Below, one piece after another: positions 45,761-53,674 of a DNA stretch of 64,000 bases (position 1 is its first letter; each line of letters starts with the position of its first letter). The stretch is from CALESS01 sp041741455. GTDB taxonomy: Bacteria > Chloroflexota > Anaerolineae > Anaerolineales > Anaerolineaceae. The notes below the pieces were generated by a model, which did not search any database, was not told the origin of the DNA, and worked only from the letters and a program-made list of their open reading frames with translations. The stretch covers positions 13,404-77,403 of the forward strand of contig JBGSJZ010000112.1 of NCBI GenBank assembly GCA_041741455.1, written 5' to 3'. The position numbers and the translations under genes are program-made.

Positions 45761-45949
45761 CTATTTTGCGCCGCCCTCTTTCTTTTCATCATCTTTTTTG
45801 TCTTCGTCTTTGTCGCCCTTCAAGCCATCCTTAAAAGCGCGAATGCTCGAACCAACTTCACCGGATATCTTGGAAATTCGGCCGATGCCAAAGAGCAACA
45901 CCACAATTACCAGGATGATCACCCATTCCCAACCATTTAAACCTGCCAT
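45761..45949 (-). CDS. tatA: Twin-arginine translocase pore subunit TatA
   Basis: 62 residues: a short N-terminal helix (WEWVIILVIVVLLFGIGRIS), the amphipathic helix SKISGEVGSSIRAFKDGLKG with the FG hinge, and a tail rich in Lys, Asp and Glu. TatA forms the translocation pore. GGAGGTAGC lies upstream of the ATG at 45949, and the gene sits between tatC and tatB. Confidence 0.9.
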   Translation of the reverse strand: MAGLNGWEWVIILVIVVLLFGIGRISKISGEVGSSIRAFKDGLKGDKDEDKKDDEKKEGGAK

Positions 45950-46015
45950 TGCTACCTCCTGTAAGTCTTCCCAGTCATTGAGAAATTATCCGACTTGATT
46001 GATCTGATTATACTA

Positions 46016-46963
46016 TTATCGGTCACTGCTTGTCGAATCGGGGTCAGTTCCCGCTTGCTCCAAGCCTGGATCCTCGGGGATGGCTTCAGCAAATTCGGGG
46101 GTCGATTCCGCAACCTCAGCGGCTATTTCCACAACCTCAGGCGCAGGTTCAACCTTTTTTGCCTTCTTGCGAAAGAGGCGGAAGGGTTTACGGGGCTTGC
46201 GGATTTTCTTCGGGCGGGGCTTGCGCTCGCCAGCCAAAAACGCCAGCAGGATGCTGATCAGGTAGAGCGCCAACAGCGGCGCCATCAGAAGCGCCATGTT
46301 GACCGGGTCGCCGGTGGGTGTGATGACTGCTGCCAGCACTGCAATCACCACGATGGCAATCCGCCACTGGCGGATGAGCGCGCCAGCCGTGACCAGGCGC
46401 AGCTTGGCCAGCAAGAAGATCACCAGGGGTGTCTCAAAGCTCACCCCCACCCAGAACATGAGGGTGGTAACAAACTCGATGTAGTTCGAGAGGCGGGGTG
46501 TGGTAGTAACCCCCAGGAAGCTGATCAGAAAAGGTATGGCCGTTGGAAGCATCACCTTGTAGGTGAAGAATACACCGCCAAGAAACATCAATGTGGCAAA
46601 CGGGATGGAGATGAAAAGCCAGCGGCGTTCTTTGGGATGAAGTCCCGGGGTGATGAAGGCCAGTAGTTGGTACAACACCCACGGCAGGGCAATAATGAAA
46701 CCCGAAAGCAAGGAAACCCGCATATACACGGCCAGGTTTTCCGTGACTTCGATGGAAAGCAGTTTATCCAACCCACCAATGGGTACGGTTAATATGTCCA
46801 GGAAGTATTTAGACAGGTTGAAACTGATGACCACCCCGACGCCTACACCGACCAATATCCAGAGCAGACGCATGCGCAGCTCTTTGACATGCGGCGCAAC
46901 CATCTCCCAGAAATTGGGCGGGGATTCGGGCTCCGGAGGTGGGAGGTGCTGTGAGCGGCTCAT
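46016..46963 (-). CDS. tatC: Twin-arginine translocase subunit TatC with charged C-terminal tail
   Basis: 315 residues. Six membrane helices with the family motifs HVKELRMRLLW near the N-terminus, LPWVLYQLLAFITPGLHPKERR and FWVGVSFETPLVIFLLAKL. After the last helix there is an extra tail of about 75 residues, first basic and proline-rich (ERKPRPKKIRKPRKPFRLFRK), then Glu/Ala-rich, absent from most TatC proteins. TatC is the receptor for twin-arginine signals. The ATG has no Shine-Dalgarno but lies 8 nt from a TATAAT box. Confidence 0.95.
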   Translation of the reverse strand: MSRSQHLPPPEPESPPNFWEMVAPHVKELRMRLLWILVGVGVGVVISFNLSKYFLDILTVPIGGLDKLLSIEVTENLAVYMRVSLLSGFIIALPWVLYQLLAFITPGLHPKERRWLFISIPFATLMFLGGVFFTYKVMLPTAIPFLISFLGVTTTPRLSNYIEFVTTLMFWVGVSFETPLVIFLLAKLRLVTAGALIRQWRIAIVVIAVLAAVITPTGDPVNMALLMAPLLALYLISILLAFLAGERKPRPKKIRKPRKPFRLFRKKAKKVEPAPEVVEIAAEVAESTPEFAEAIPEDPGLEQAGTDPDSTSSDR

Positions 46964-46971
46964 GAAAGCTG

Positions 46972-46977
46972 ATTATA
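46972..46977 (-). promoter_or_regulatory. -10 box of tatC, 8 nt before the ATG
   Basis: TATAAT on the minus strand (46977-46972), with TTGAAT 15 nt further upstream as a possible -35. The leader would be 0-2 nt. Confidence 0.55.
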
Positions 46978-46980
46978 ACC

Positions 46981-46998
46981 TTGAATGATTTGATTCAA
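46981..46998. promoter_or_regulatory. 18-bp inverted repeat over the tatC -35 region
   Basis: TTGAAT-GATTTG-ATTCAA is symmetrical and covers the presumptive -35 of tatC and the stop codon of the upstream gene. It could be an operator. Confidence 0.4.
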
Positions 46999-47600
46999 AC
47001 AACCGGTTGGCGTAGAATCGTGCGCATCTTTTCCGGGGCGGTGCGATTGGGGTCACTCAGGTAGATTTCGTGATGCTTGCCATGGCGCTGCAAATTATTT
47101 TGGGCAATAAATGCATGCAAGCCGGCAATGTTTGGCCCTTCATCTGCATACGGGCCGATGTGCATCAACTGGGCGCAACGGCCTTCGCTAAAACGCTCCA
47201 ATCGCACGGCTGAAACCGGCAGGCCAGGCTTCTTGCGCTCCACCTCACGGCATGCATTCACCAGCGTATCGGGGGTGACCAGCTCCGGCTGCAGGATCAT
47301 CATCGTCCAACGCCAGGTATCCTTCTTGCCGGTTAAAAAGCTGCCCATATCCTCAGCCCACCATAAACCTTCCAGCGCCATCACCGGGTAGTCCACTAGT
47401 TGGGATTTCTTGATACTGAATTTGAGAGTGTAGGCCAGGGAATAAAGGGCTTGTACGGCAGTCTGATATTCGGGAGCCGTGTTTGGGTCCCCGGATCCGT
47501 CTATCATCAGGTAATTAAAATCCGGGACGGTGATGAAAGCTGGGGCCGCCGGGGCGATAAAGTACGGTTTGAGCAGCTTGCGCAAATCGAGCGTTTGCAT
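46995..47600 (-). CDS. GyrI-like small-molecule-binding domain protein
   Basis: 201 residues from the ATG at 47600 (AGAGGTGAT upstream; a TTG at 47618 is less likely). It matches stand-alone GyrI-like proteins: FNYLMIDGSGDPNTAPEYQTAVQALYSLAY and the C-terminal AQLMHIGPYADEGPNIAGLHAFI, then KHHEIYLSDPNRTAPEKMRTILR. Proteins of this type bind hydrophobic or cationic ligands, and some are hydrolases; no DNA-binding domain is present. It lies between the response regulator and tatC on the same strand. Confidence 0.85.
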   Translation of the reverse strand: MQTLDLRKLLKPYFIAPAAPAFITVPDFNYLMIDGSGDPNTAPEYQTAVQALYSLAYTLKFSIKKSQLVDYPVMALEGLWWAEDMGSFLTGKKDTWRWTMMILQPELVTPDTLVNACREVERKKPGLPVSAVRLERFSEGRCAQLMHIGPYADEGPNIAGLHAFIAQNNLQRHGKHHEIYLSDPNRTAPEKMRTILRQPVV

Positions 47601-47633
47601 CCGATCACCTCTAGCCAACAGGAAATGATACCC

Positions 47634-48296
47634 TCAATGAGAGGTTGGCTCCATCCCGTAGCGGCGAGCGAGGCTAATGGCCTCGCGCCGACTGGAGACC
47701 TTCAATTTTTCCAGAATGTTATGCACGTGGTTGCGTACGGTGTTCTCAGAGATAAATAAACGCTCGGCAATCTCCCGATTGGAGGCATTGCTGACCATGG
47801 CCGTCAGCACTTCCATCTCCCGCCCGGTCAGCAGGTCCACTGGATTATTGCTGAGATGGTCGGCTGAACCGCGTGCGGTATGGGAAAACTCTTCCATGAT
47901 GCGCGAGGTCATGACGCGAGACAGCGCCGCCTCCCCCCGCAACATACCACGTAAAGCGGAAAGCAGGTTCGCCACCGGAATATTCTTGAGTAAATACCCT
48001 TTTGCGCCCAGTCGAATGGCAGAGATCAGGCGTTCGTCGTCATCATAAATCGTCAGGAAGACGATTTTCGTTTCCGGGAGCAGTTCGATGATGGCGCGGG
48101 TGGCGTCCAGGCCGCTGCCATCTGGAAGGTTGAAATCCATCAGCACCATATCGGGCTGTAACTCTCCGGCCAGGCGAACCGCATCCGCCACGCTGCCGGC
48201 CTCCCCCACCACGTGCAAATCCTCCTGGCGATTGATCAAGCTCACCAGGCCTTCGCGAAAGAGGATATGATCATCAACAACCAGCAACTTCATCAT
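47634..48296 (-). CDS. NarL/FixJ-type response regulator
   Basis: 220 residues from one of two adjacent ATGs (48296/48293). The receiver has the acidic pair in LLVVDDH, the phosphorylation site in VLMDFNLPDGSG and the Lys in GYLLKNIPV; a LuxR-type helix-turn-helix follows (LTGREMEVLTAMVSNASNREIAERLF). It overlaps no gene but begins two bases after the stop of the kinase gene and is evidently its partner. Its targets are unknown. Confidence 0.94.
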   Translation of the reverse strand: MMKLLVVDDHILFREGLVSLINRQEDLHVVGEAGSVADAVRLAGELQPDMVLMDFNLPDGSGLDATRAIIELLPETKIVFLTIYDDDERLISAIRLGAKGYLLKNIPVANLLSALRGMLRGEAALSRVMTSRIMEEFSHTARGSADHLSNNPVDLLTGREMEVLTAMVSNASNREIAERLFISENTVRNHVHNILEKLKVSSRREAISLARRYGMEPTSH

Positions 48297-48297
48297 A

Positions 48298-49692
48298 TTA
48301 CTTCTCACTCCCTTGGAAATCCAATGGCAATGTCATACTCTCCGTCGTCCCAACATCCCCCAGCTGTGATTCAAGCGGTAGCCATAAAGTGATATGCGTA
48401 CCCTGTCCGGGAGCGGTGGTCACTTTCAACTCGGCTTTAATATCTTCCGCCCGATCTCGCATGATGGAAAGACCGTAGTGGTGGTTTAAGTCCACTTCAT
48501 CAGGCATAAACCCGCCCCCGTCATCCTGGATGGAAACCAATAATCCTTTTGCCTGCCAATCCAAGTTCACGGTGACCTTGTGAGCATTTGCATGCCTTTC
48601 AATATTATACAGGGCTTCGCGACAAATATAGAGAATCTGGCGGCAAGTGTGGGGTCTTAATTCTCTCGGCCGACCGGTCTGAGACACCAGAATTTCAAAA
48701 CCGGCCCGGTTGGCAACCATTCGGCTCATTTCAAACAATGCCTGGTGCAAATCCCGAGGAGTGTCCGTTTGAAGATCAGCCAGCGTATCCCGCACATGAA
48801 GATATGCCTCGTTGGCTGCGTCACGCATCGTCTCCAGTTCGTTGCGTATTTCACCGATCTGGTGGGCGGGGTCACTGGATAACAGGAGGTGTTCCAATCG
48901 TAAACGGAGATAAGCCACCGATTGTCCGAGCGTATCATGCAAATCGCGGGCAATCCGCTTGCGGTCCGCCGCGTTCGTTTCCAACTGGTTGGCAGCCACC
49001 TGTTGCAGGCGGGCATGATCCACGGCCAGGGCAATTTCCGGGGCAATATTATTCAAAACCTGAATTCCGCTGTCAGACAGCGGCTCGGTTCCCACCATCT
49101 GGATCAGGCCAACCCTGGTTTCGCCCAGCAATAATGGCAGGCAATAAATCGGTTCCTTCGGTTTTGTCATGTATTCCGGTGCGTTCAACTTATGAAAACT
49201 TATCCCCCCGGCTTTACAGACATTACAGGAGAAGGGAGTTGCTTTCAGCCCCAGTTCCGCCAAACCGGTTTGTCCCTGAGACCAGACAGCTGCCAGTTCC
49301 ATTGGAGCCCCGGGTTTGCGGTTCAAAAAGATGGTGACCTTGTACATCGGTAAAATGGTGGTTGGAAATTCAGCAATCCACCCGATTAATTCTTTCCATT
49401 CGGAAGTGGTGGAAAACCGACGCGTGACTGCTACCTGGTGATTGAGCACCTCAAATGCCTGCAATCGACCACGTTCGATGGATTGCAAATAATTCAGGAG
49501 AAGGGAGCCGATCAAAGGAACAAAAACAGCGTAAAGACCGACTTCCATAAATAAGTACCAATCCAGATGGATGCCATTTTGCAGGTAGTGGACCAATAAC
49601 TCAATGAAACCAATGCCCACACCCAGAAGGATGATCACCCGGCGGGCTTGTTGTAAGATTGAGGAATGAGGTGTTTTTGTTTTATGCGCCAT
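48298..49692 (-). CDS. NarX-type sensor histidine kinase
   Basis: 464 residues. Two N-terminal transmembrane helices (about 17-40 and 45-65), a GAF-like sensory region (about 85-245) with the cysteine pair FSCNVCKAG, the HisKA_3 dimerisation helix with phosphorylated His about 252 (RDLHDTLGQ), and the HATPase domain (NIERHANAH, DDGGGF, GLSIMRDRAEDI). It autophosphorylates and passes phosphate to the NarL-type regulator encoded directly downstream. The signal is not known; the cysteine pair hints at redox or metal sensing. The ATG at 49692 lies 7 nt after a TATAAT box. Confidence 0.92.
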   Translation of the reverse strand: MAHKTKTPHSSILQQARRVIILLGVGIGFIELLVHYLQNGIHLDWYLFMEVGLYAVFVPLIGSLLLNYLQSIERGRLQAFEVLNHQVAVTRRFSTTSEWKELIGWIAEFPTTILPMYKVTIFLNRKPGAPMELAAVWSQGQTGLAELGLKATPFSCNVCKAGGISFHKLNAPEYMTKPKEPIYCLPLLLGETRVGLIQMVGTEPLSDSGIQVLNNIAPEIALAVDHARLQQVAANQLETNAADRKRIARDLHDTLGQSVAYLRLRLEHLLLSSDPAHQIGEIRNELETMRDAANEAYLHVRDTLADLQTDTPRDLHQALFEMSRMVANRAGFEILVSQTGRPRELRPHTCRQILYICREALYNIERHANAHKVTVNLDWQAKGLLVSIQDDGGGFMPDEVDLNHHYGLSIMRDRAEDIKAELKVTTAPGQGTHITLWLPLESQLGDVGTTESMTLPLDFQGSEK

Positions 49693-49699
49693 ATTTCAG

Positions 49700-49705
49700 A
49701 TTATA
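49700..49705 (-). promoter_or_regulatory. -10 box of the kinase gene, 7 nt before the ATG
   Basis: TATAAT on the minus strand (49705-49700), CTGAAAT, then ATG. No Shine-Dalgarno; probably leaderless. Confidence 0.55.
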
Positions 49706-49790
49706 TCTATCTACATAATAACTGGTTTTTCTTATTTTTCAAAGTCCACCACGATGATTAGCAGACAAATATCGGCATGAGAGAAACTGA

Positions 49791-50549
49791 TCAGAGAGCT
49801 GCAGTCAATAGAGGTTGGATCTGGACGCCAGCCTGAACCAGCGCATTCCGCACGGCCGCAGCAATACTGGTTGCATTGGGTGAATCGCCATGGATGCACA
49901 ATGTCTGCACCGCCGCCGCCTGCTCTCCGAATTGCACACCTTCCAATGCCAGGCGGATAGCCTGGGCAGCGGCCTCTGCCGGGTCCTCAATCAAGGCCCC
50001 CGGTAGCGTGCGCGAGCGCAGGCTGCCGTCCGGGTTATAGGCCCGTTCTGGAAAGCCTTCCCCGGCTGCCGGCTGACCGGCTTGCAACGCTTCATCCACC
50101 AAAACCGAACCAGCCAACCCGACCACCACCAGGCCCAGGCTGAAACGACGGGCGGCCCGCACGATAGCGGCCGCCAGACCCCGGTCCCGGGCGGCTTGGT
50201 TGTAAAGCGCCCCATGCGGTTTGAGATGAGTCAATTCCACCCCATACGCCCGGCAAAATGCAGCCAATGCTCCCACCTGGTACAGGACATAGGCTTCCGC
50301 TTCCTCTGGTGCCAGGCCCAGCGCCCGCCGGCCAAAACCCTGCAAATCCGGGTAGCCCGGGTGGGCGCCAATCTGTACCCGCTGCGCTTTTGCCAGGCGG
50401 ACACTGGCTTCCATCACAAGCGGATCGCCGGCATGCAACCCACAGGCAATATTCGCCGAGGTCAGGAAAGGCATCAGGGCGGCATCCTGCCCAAGCGTAT
50501 AAGCGCCATAGCTTTCACCCAGGTCGGCATTTAAATCAATGGTTGGCAT
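49791..50549 (-). CDS. pxpA: LamB/YcsF family 5-oxoprolinase subunit A
   Basis: 252 residues from the ATG at 50549 (MPTIDLNADLGESYG, the typical beginning); an ATG three codons earlier lies inside the TATAAT-containing promoter and is rejected. Family motifs: NIACGLHAGDP, IGAHPGYPDLQGFGRR, THLKPHGALYNQAA and TLCIHGDSPNA. PxpA works with PxpB and PxpC to hydrolyse 5-oxoproline to glutamate at the cost of ATP. The pxpB and pxpC genes are not in the window. Confidence 0.92.
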   Translation of the reverse strand: MPTIDLNADLGESYGAYTLGQDAALMPFLTSANIACGLHAGDPLVMEASVRLAKAQRVQIGAHPGYPDLQGFGRRALGLAPEEAEAYVLYQVGALAAFCRAYGVELTHLKPHGALYNQAARDRGLAAAIVRAARRFSLGLVVVGLAGSVLVDEALQAGQPAAGEGFPERAYNPDGSLRSRTLPGALIEDPAEAAAQAIRLALEGVQFGEQAAAVQTLCIHGDSPNATSIAAAVRNALVQAGVQIQPLLTAAL

Positions 50550-50556
50550 GGATTTC

Positions 50557-50562
50557 ATTATA
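50557..50562 (-). promoter_or_regulatory. -10 box of pxpA, 7 nt before the ATG
   Basis: TATAAT on the minus strand (50562-50557) followed by GAAATCC and the ATG at 50549. No Shine-Dalgarno; probably leaderless. Confidence 0.55.
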
Positions 50563-50618
50563 GGTCAGAAAGTCACAAGAATGGAATCGGATCGAGAAAA
50601 TGATTCCTATGAGTCAGG

Positions 50619-51467
50619 TCATTCCCCGAGCAGCGCCACACCGTTGCCAGAGGGATCCCGGGTTAGTAAGCCATTGGGCGGAAATTCCTCAAAATTCCAG
50701 CCGGAAGCCTCCAGCCGGTGACGTACCGCCGCCAGCGGCACCCCGGTAATTTCGAACCAGGCCAGGCCTGGAGAGCCTGGAGGCTGCTGAGACGCACCCA
50801 CCCCCTGCCAGGTGTTCATCGCCAGGTGGTGATGATAGCCTCCTGCCGAAACAAACACCGCAGAATTTCCATATTGCTGAACCACATCAAATCCGATGAT
50901 ATTCGTATAAAAGTGCAGGCTGTCCGTCAGGGCGGCAACATGCAGGTGGACATGCCCAATTCGGGTATATGGGTCCACGTGTGGGCGGGAAGTGGCAGCA
51001 TTGTCTTCAGAAAGCAAATCCTCCAGATCCAATGCATTGGTGAACATCTGCACCGAGCCATCCGCTGCCCGCGGCCATTCTTCCGGTTTGCGATCGTAGT
51101 AAAGTTCCAGGCCATTGCCTTCCGGGTCGGCCAGGTAGATGGATTCAGAAACGCCATGGTCGGATGCACCCTGAAGGTTGGAACGCAGATTCACCAACCG
51201 GCGGAAGGCCCGGGCCAGGGACAGCCGCGAAGGATAAATCAAGCCCAGGTGATACAGGCCGGTATGCCGCCCGGAAGACAGCGGCTGGCTGGCCGGGTGA
51301 ATTCCGAGCAAGGGCCGGCCACTCACCCCCAGCAGCAAAGTTTCACCGGCCTCACCCAGCAGATCCATGCCCAGGGTGTGCTGGTAAAACGTCGCCAGGC
51401 TGGAAGGCTGGCTGGCATACAGGTGGACAGCGCCAATGCGGGTGCTCGGTGGAAGAATATTTTGCAT
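50619..51467 (-). CDS. Two-domain VOC-family protein (CatE/ring-cleavage dioxygenase-like)
   Basis: 282 residues with two vicinal-oxygen-chelate modules. The first begins IGAVHLYASQPSSLATFYQ and ends near DPEGNGLELYYDR; the second begins IGHVHLHVAALTDSLHFYT and ends near DPSGNGVALLG. The histidines and the Glu of DPEGNGLEL could bind one divalent metal. Such proteins cleave or isomerise catechol-like or glyoxal-type substrates; the substrate here is unknown. The ATG lies 6 nt from a TATACT box and has no ribosome binding site. Confidence 0.87.
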   Translation of the reverse strand: MQNILPPSTRIGAVHLYASQPSSLATFYQHTLGMDLLGEAGETLLLGVSGRPLLGIHPASQPLSSGRHTGLYHLGLIYPSRLSLARAFRRLVNLRSNLQGASDHGVSESIYLADPEGNGLELYYDRKPEEWPRAADGSVQMFTNALDLEDLLSEDNAATSRPHVDPYTRIGHVHLHVAALTDSLHFYTNIIGFDVVQQYGNSAVFVSAGGYHHHLAMNTWQGVGASQQPPGSPGLAWFEITGVPLAAVRHRLEASGWNFEEFPPNGLLTRDPSGNGVALLGE

Positions 51468-51473
51468 GAGATA

Positions 51474-51479
51474 AGTATA
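51474..51479 (-). promoter_or_regulatory. -10 box of the VOC gene, 6 nt before the ATG
   Basis: TATACT on the minus strand (51479-51474), TATCTC, then ATG at 51467. Divergent from the ABC1 kinase promoter. Confidence 0.5.
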
Positions 51480-51519
51480 CCCGATGTCTGTAACAGAAAA
51501 AACGTCTTTGCATCCGCGG

Positions 51520-51528
51520 TGATATAAT
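51520..51528 (+). promoter_or_regulatory. Extended -10 box of the ABC1 kinase gene, 6 nt before the ATG
   Basis: TGATATAAT (TGn plus TATAAT), then six bases and the ATG at 51535. No Shine-Dalgarno; probably leaderless. Confidence 0.6.
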
Positions 51529-51534
51529 CGCCCT

Positions 51535-53202
51535 ATGCTAAAAGCTCGCTACCGCCAAATCCTGTGGTTTTTCGGCCGCATCCTGATTTCGATTATTTTC
51601 TGGGATATGTTTCTGCCCCGTATTGGCCTGCGGCGGCTCTCCCGGCGCAACCGGAAGGCGCGACTACAGGGGATTACCCGCAATTTCCGCAGCCAGGCTG
51701 TTCGCATGGGCGGGGTGATGATCAAAGTCGGGCAGTTTCTCTCCGCTCGGTTGGATGTGCTGCCGCGCGAGATCACCGACGAACTGACCGGCCTGCAGGA
51801 TGAAGTACAGCCAGAAACCTATGAAGACATCCGGCTAGTGACAGAAGTCGAACTCGGCGCCAGCCTGACCGAGCGCTACCTGAGCTTTGAGTCGACCCCA
51901 ATGGCCTCCGCCTCGATTGGGCAGGTACACCGGGCCACCCTGCCTCCCGAGAACCCCGGTGATGCACCGCGCCGGGTGGTGGTCAAGATCCAACGGCCAC
52001 AGATCGACCAGATTGTGATGACCGATCTGGCTGCCCTGCGGGTGGTGGGCGGGTGGCTGCAGCGCTACGAGCCAATCCGCCGCCGGGTGAGTGTTCCAAA
52101 GCTGGTGGAGGAATTCAGCCGGTCGACATTGGAAGAGATCGATTACCTGCACGAAGGTAAAAATGCCGAACTATTTGCCGCCAATTTCAAAGAGGATGCA
52201 CGGGTGCGCGTTCCGGCCGTGGTCTGGAGCCACACCACCCTGCGGGTGCTGACCCTGGAGGATGTGCAGGCGATCAAGATCACAGATTACGACGCCATCA
52301 CAGCCGCCGGCATCGACCGGGCCGAGGTGGCTTCTCGCCTGTTTGATACCTATCTGAAACAAATCTTTGAAGATCACTTTTTCCATGCCGACCCGCACCC
52401 TGGCAACCTGTTCATCCTGCCACTGGAGGAAACCACAGCCGAAGGCAGACGCACCTGGCAATTGGTCTTTGTGGATTTTGGCATGACCGGCGATTTACCC
52501 TCCAAAACCTTGACCGGGCTGCGGGAAATTATGATTGGTGTAGGCCTAAAAGATGCAAGACGCATCATCCATGCTTACCAGACCCTGGAAATTCTACTGC
52601 CAGGCGCCGACCTTTCCCTGTTGGAAAAAGCAACGGCCCGTGTATTTGATCGGATATGGGGTAAAACTGCCCCGGAATTGATGAAAATGCATCAATCGGA
52701 GGCGATGGCCTTCCTGCAGGAATTCAACGACCTGATTTTCGACCTACCCTTCCAGGTGCCGGAAAACCTGGTGCTGCTGGTGCGCTGCTTGGGCATCCTT
52801 TCCGGCATGTGCACTGGCCTGGATGTGAACTTCAACGTCTGGACAGGAATCGCCCCCTACGCCCAAAAGCTGGCTGGCGAGGCAGGCGGCCTGGATTGGA
52901 AGTCCATCCTGGCCGAAGTTGGTGAGTTTGCCCGCCTGCTGATTAGCCTGCCACGTAAAGCAGAAACCCTGCTCCAAAAAATGGAACAGGGCAGATTGGA
53001 AGTACAAACCCCGCAATTGACGGAGCAAACTACCCGCTTGCAAATCGGGGTGCAGCGCCTGACAGCCGCCGTGGTTTTCGCTGCTTTTTTGCTGGCCGGT
53101 ACCCAGCTTTACACCAATGGCGCCACCGACCTGGCAATCGCAGCAGCTATAGCCGCTGGCCTGGCCTTGCTGTGGGCATTATTCGCCCGGCCGCCGCGCT
53201 AG
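51535..53202 (+). CDS. ABC1/UbiB-family atypical kinase
   Basis: 555 residues. The family-defining KxGQ motif is KVGQFLSAR (about 64-72), followed by the Ala-rich nucleotide loop ASASIGQVHRA, VVVKIQRP, EEIDYLHEGKNAE, HADPHPGN and VFVDFGMTG. Two transmembrane helices end the protein (about 505-550). These kinases support isoprenoid-lipid (quinone) metabolism in bacteria, often as ATPases of unclear phospho-target. It is divergent from the VOC gene; no quinone biosynthesis genes are nearby. Confidence 0.93.
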   Translation: MLKARYRQILWFFGRILISIIFWDMFLPRIGLRRLSRRNRKARLQGITRNFRSQAVRMGGVMIKVGQFLSARLDVLPREITDELTGLQDEVQPETYEDIRLVTEVELGASLTERYLSFESTPMASASIGQVHRATLPPENPGDAPRRVVVKIQRPQIDQIVMTDLAALRVVGGWLQRYEPIRRRVSVPKLVEEFSRSTLEEIDYLHEGKNAELFAANFKEDARVRVPAVVWSHTTLRVLTLEDVQAIKITDYDAITAAGIDRAEVASRLFDTYLKQIFEDHFFHADPHPGNLFILPLEETTAEGRRTWQLVFVDFGMTGDLPSKTLTGLREIMIGVGLKDARRIIHAYQTLEILLPGADLSLLEKATARVFDRIWGKTAPELMKMHQSEAMAFLQEFNDLIFDLPFQVPENLVLLVRCLGILSGMCTGLDVNFNVWTGIAPYAQKLAGEAGGLDWKSILAEVGEFARLLISLPRKAETLLQKMEQGRLEVQTPQLTEQTTRLQIGVQRLTAAVVFAAFLLAGTQLYTNGATDLAIAAAIAAGLALLWALFARPPR

Positions 53203-53203
53203 T

Positions 53204-53413
53204 TTATTTCTTCTCGATGCGTTCGATGGCGGCATCCAACATCGAGCGGAAGGCCAGCAGCATCTCCTTGCGGGCTGTCCGGCGGTGTTCGCGGTAACCC
53301 AGTGGCAAAATCTCTTCCATGGATTTCTTCCAGGCTGCGCGCGCCGCTTTCATGTGCTGGCGGACTTCCTCCACATGCGGTTCTTTTGCCTGAGTTTCGT
53401 GTTCTTCTGTCAT
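53204..53413 (-). CDS. Small charged hypothetical protein
   Basis: 69 residues from the ATG at 53413, which has GGAGGT upstream. It is almost wholly helical and highly charged (EVRQHMKAARAAWKKSMEEI, LPLGYREHRRTARKEM), with no membrane segment or cysteine. I do not recognise a characterised family. Its stop lies one base from the convergent ABC1 kinase stop. Confidence 0.7.
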   Translation of the reverse strand: MTEEHETQAKEPHVEEVRQHMKAARAAWKKSMEEILPLGYREHRRTARKEMLLAFRSMLDAAIERIEKK

Positions 53414-53610
53414 ATTGACCTCCAGTAAGGATTCAAACCTGTAATCGGATTTTTGTAACGCAAGTTGTGAGCATGCACTCAACGACCTAGCTGACAGCTT
53501 ATCCTATTGTTAATTTTCGCGCTTAATTTCGTTTTCAGGAAGGGGGGTTTTTTCAATTTCAATCCAGCTTTTTTGAATCCTGAAGATTTCTAAAAAACTC
53601 GACCAAAAAC

Positions 53611-53653
53611 AAAAAAACGGATTTCATTGATTCGTCCATCACTGAAATCCGTT
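53611..53653 (-). terminator. Terminator of the OmpR-type regulator gene
   Basis: An 11-bp perfect stem (AACGGATTTCA with TGAAATCCGTT) whose minus-strand 3' side runs into a T-tract, about 22 nt after the regulator stop. Confidence 0.88.
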
Positions 53654-53674
53654 CTCAGCCGGGTTGAAAAAGAA

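Noticed and set aside
53414..53610. Possible RNA gene in the gap after the small charged protein
   Set aside because: Some short inverted repeats (TTCAGGA...TCCTGAA) are present, but no tRNA cloverleaf or known small RNA pattern could be built.
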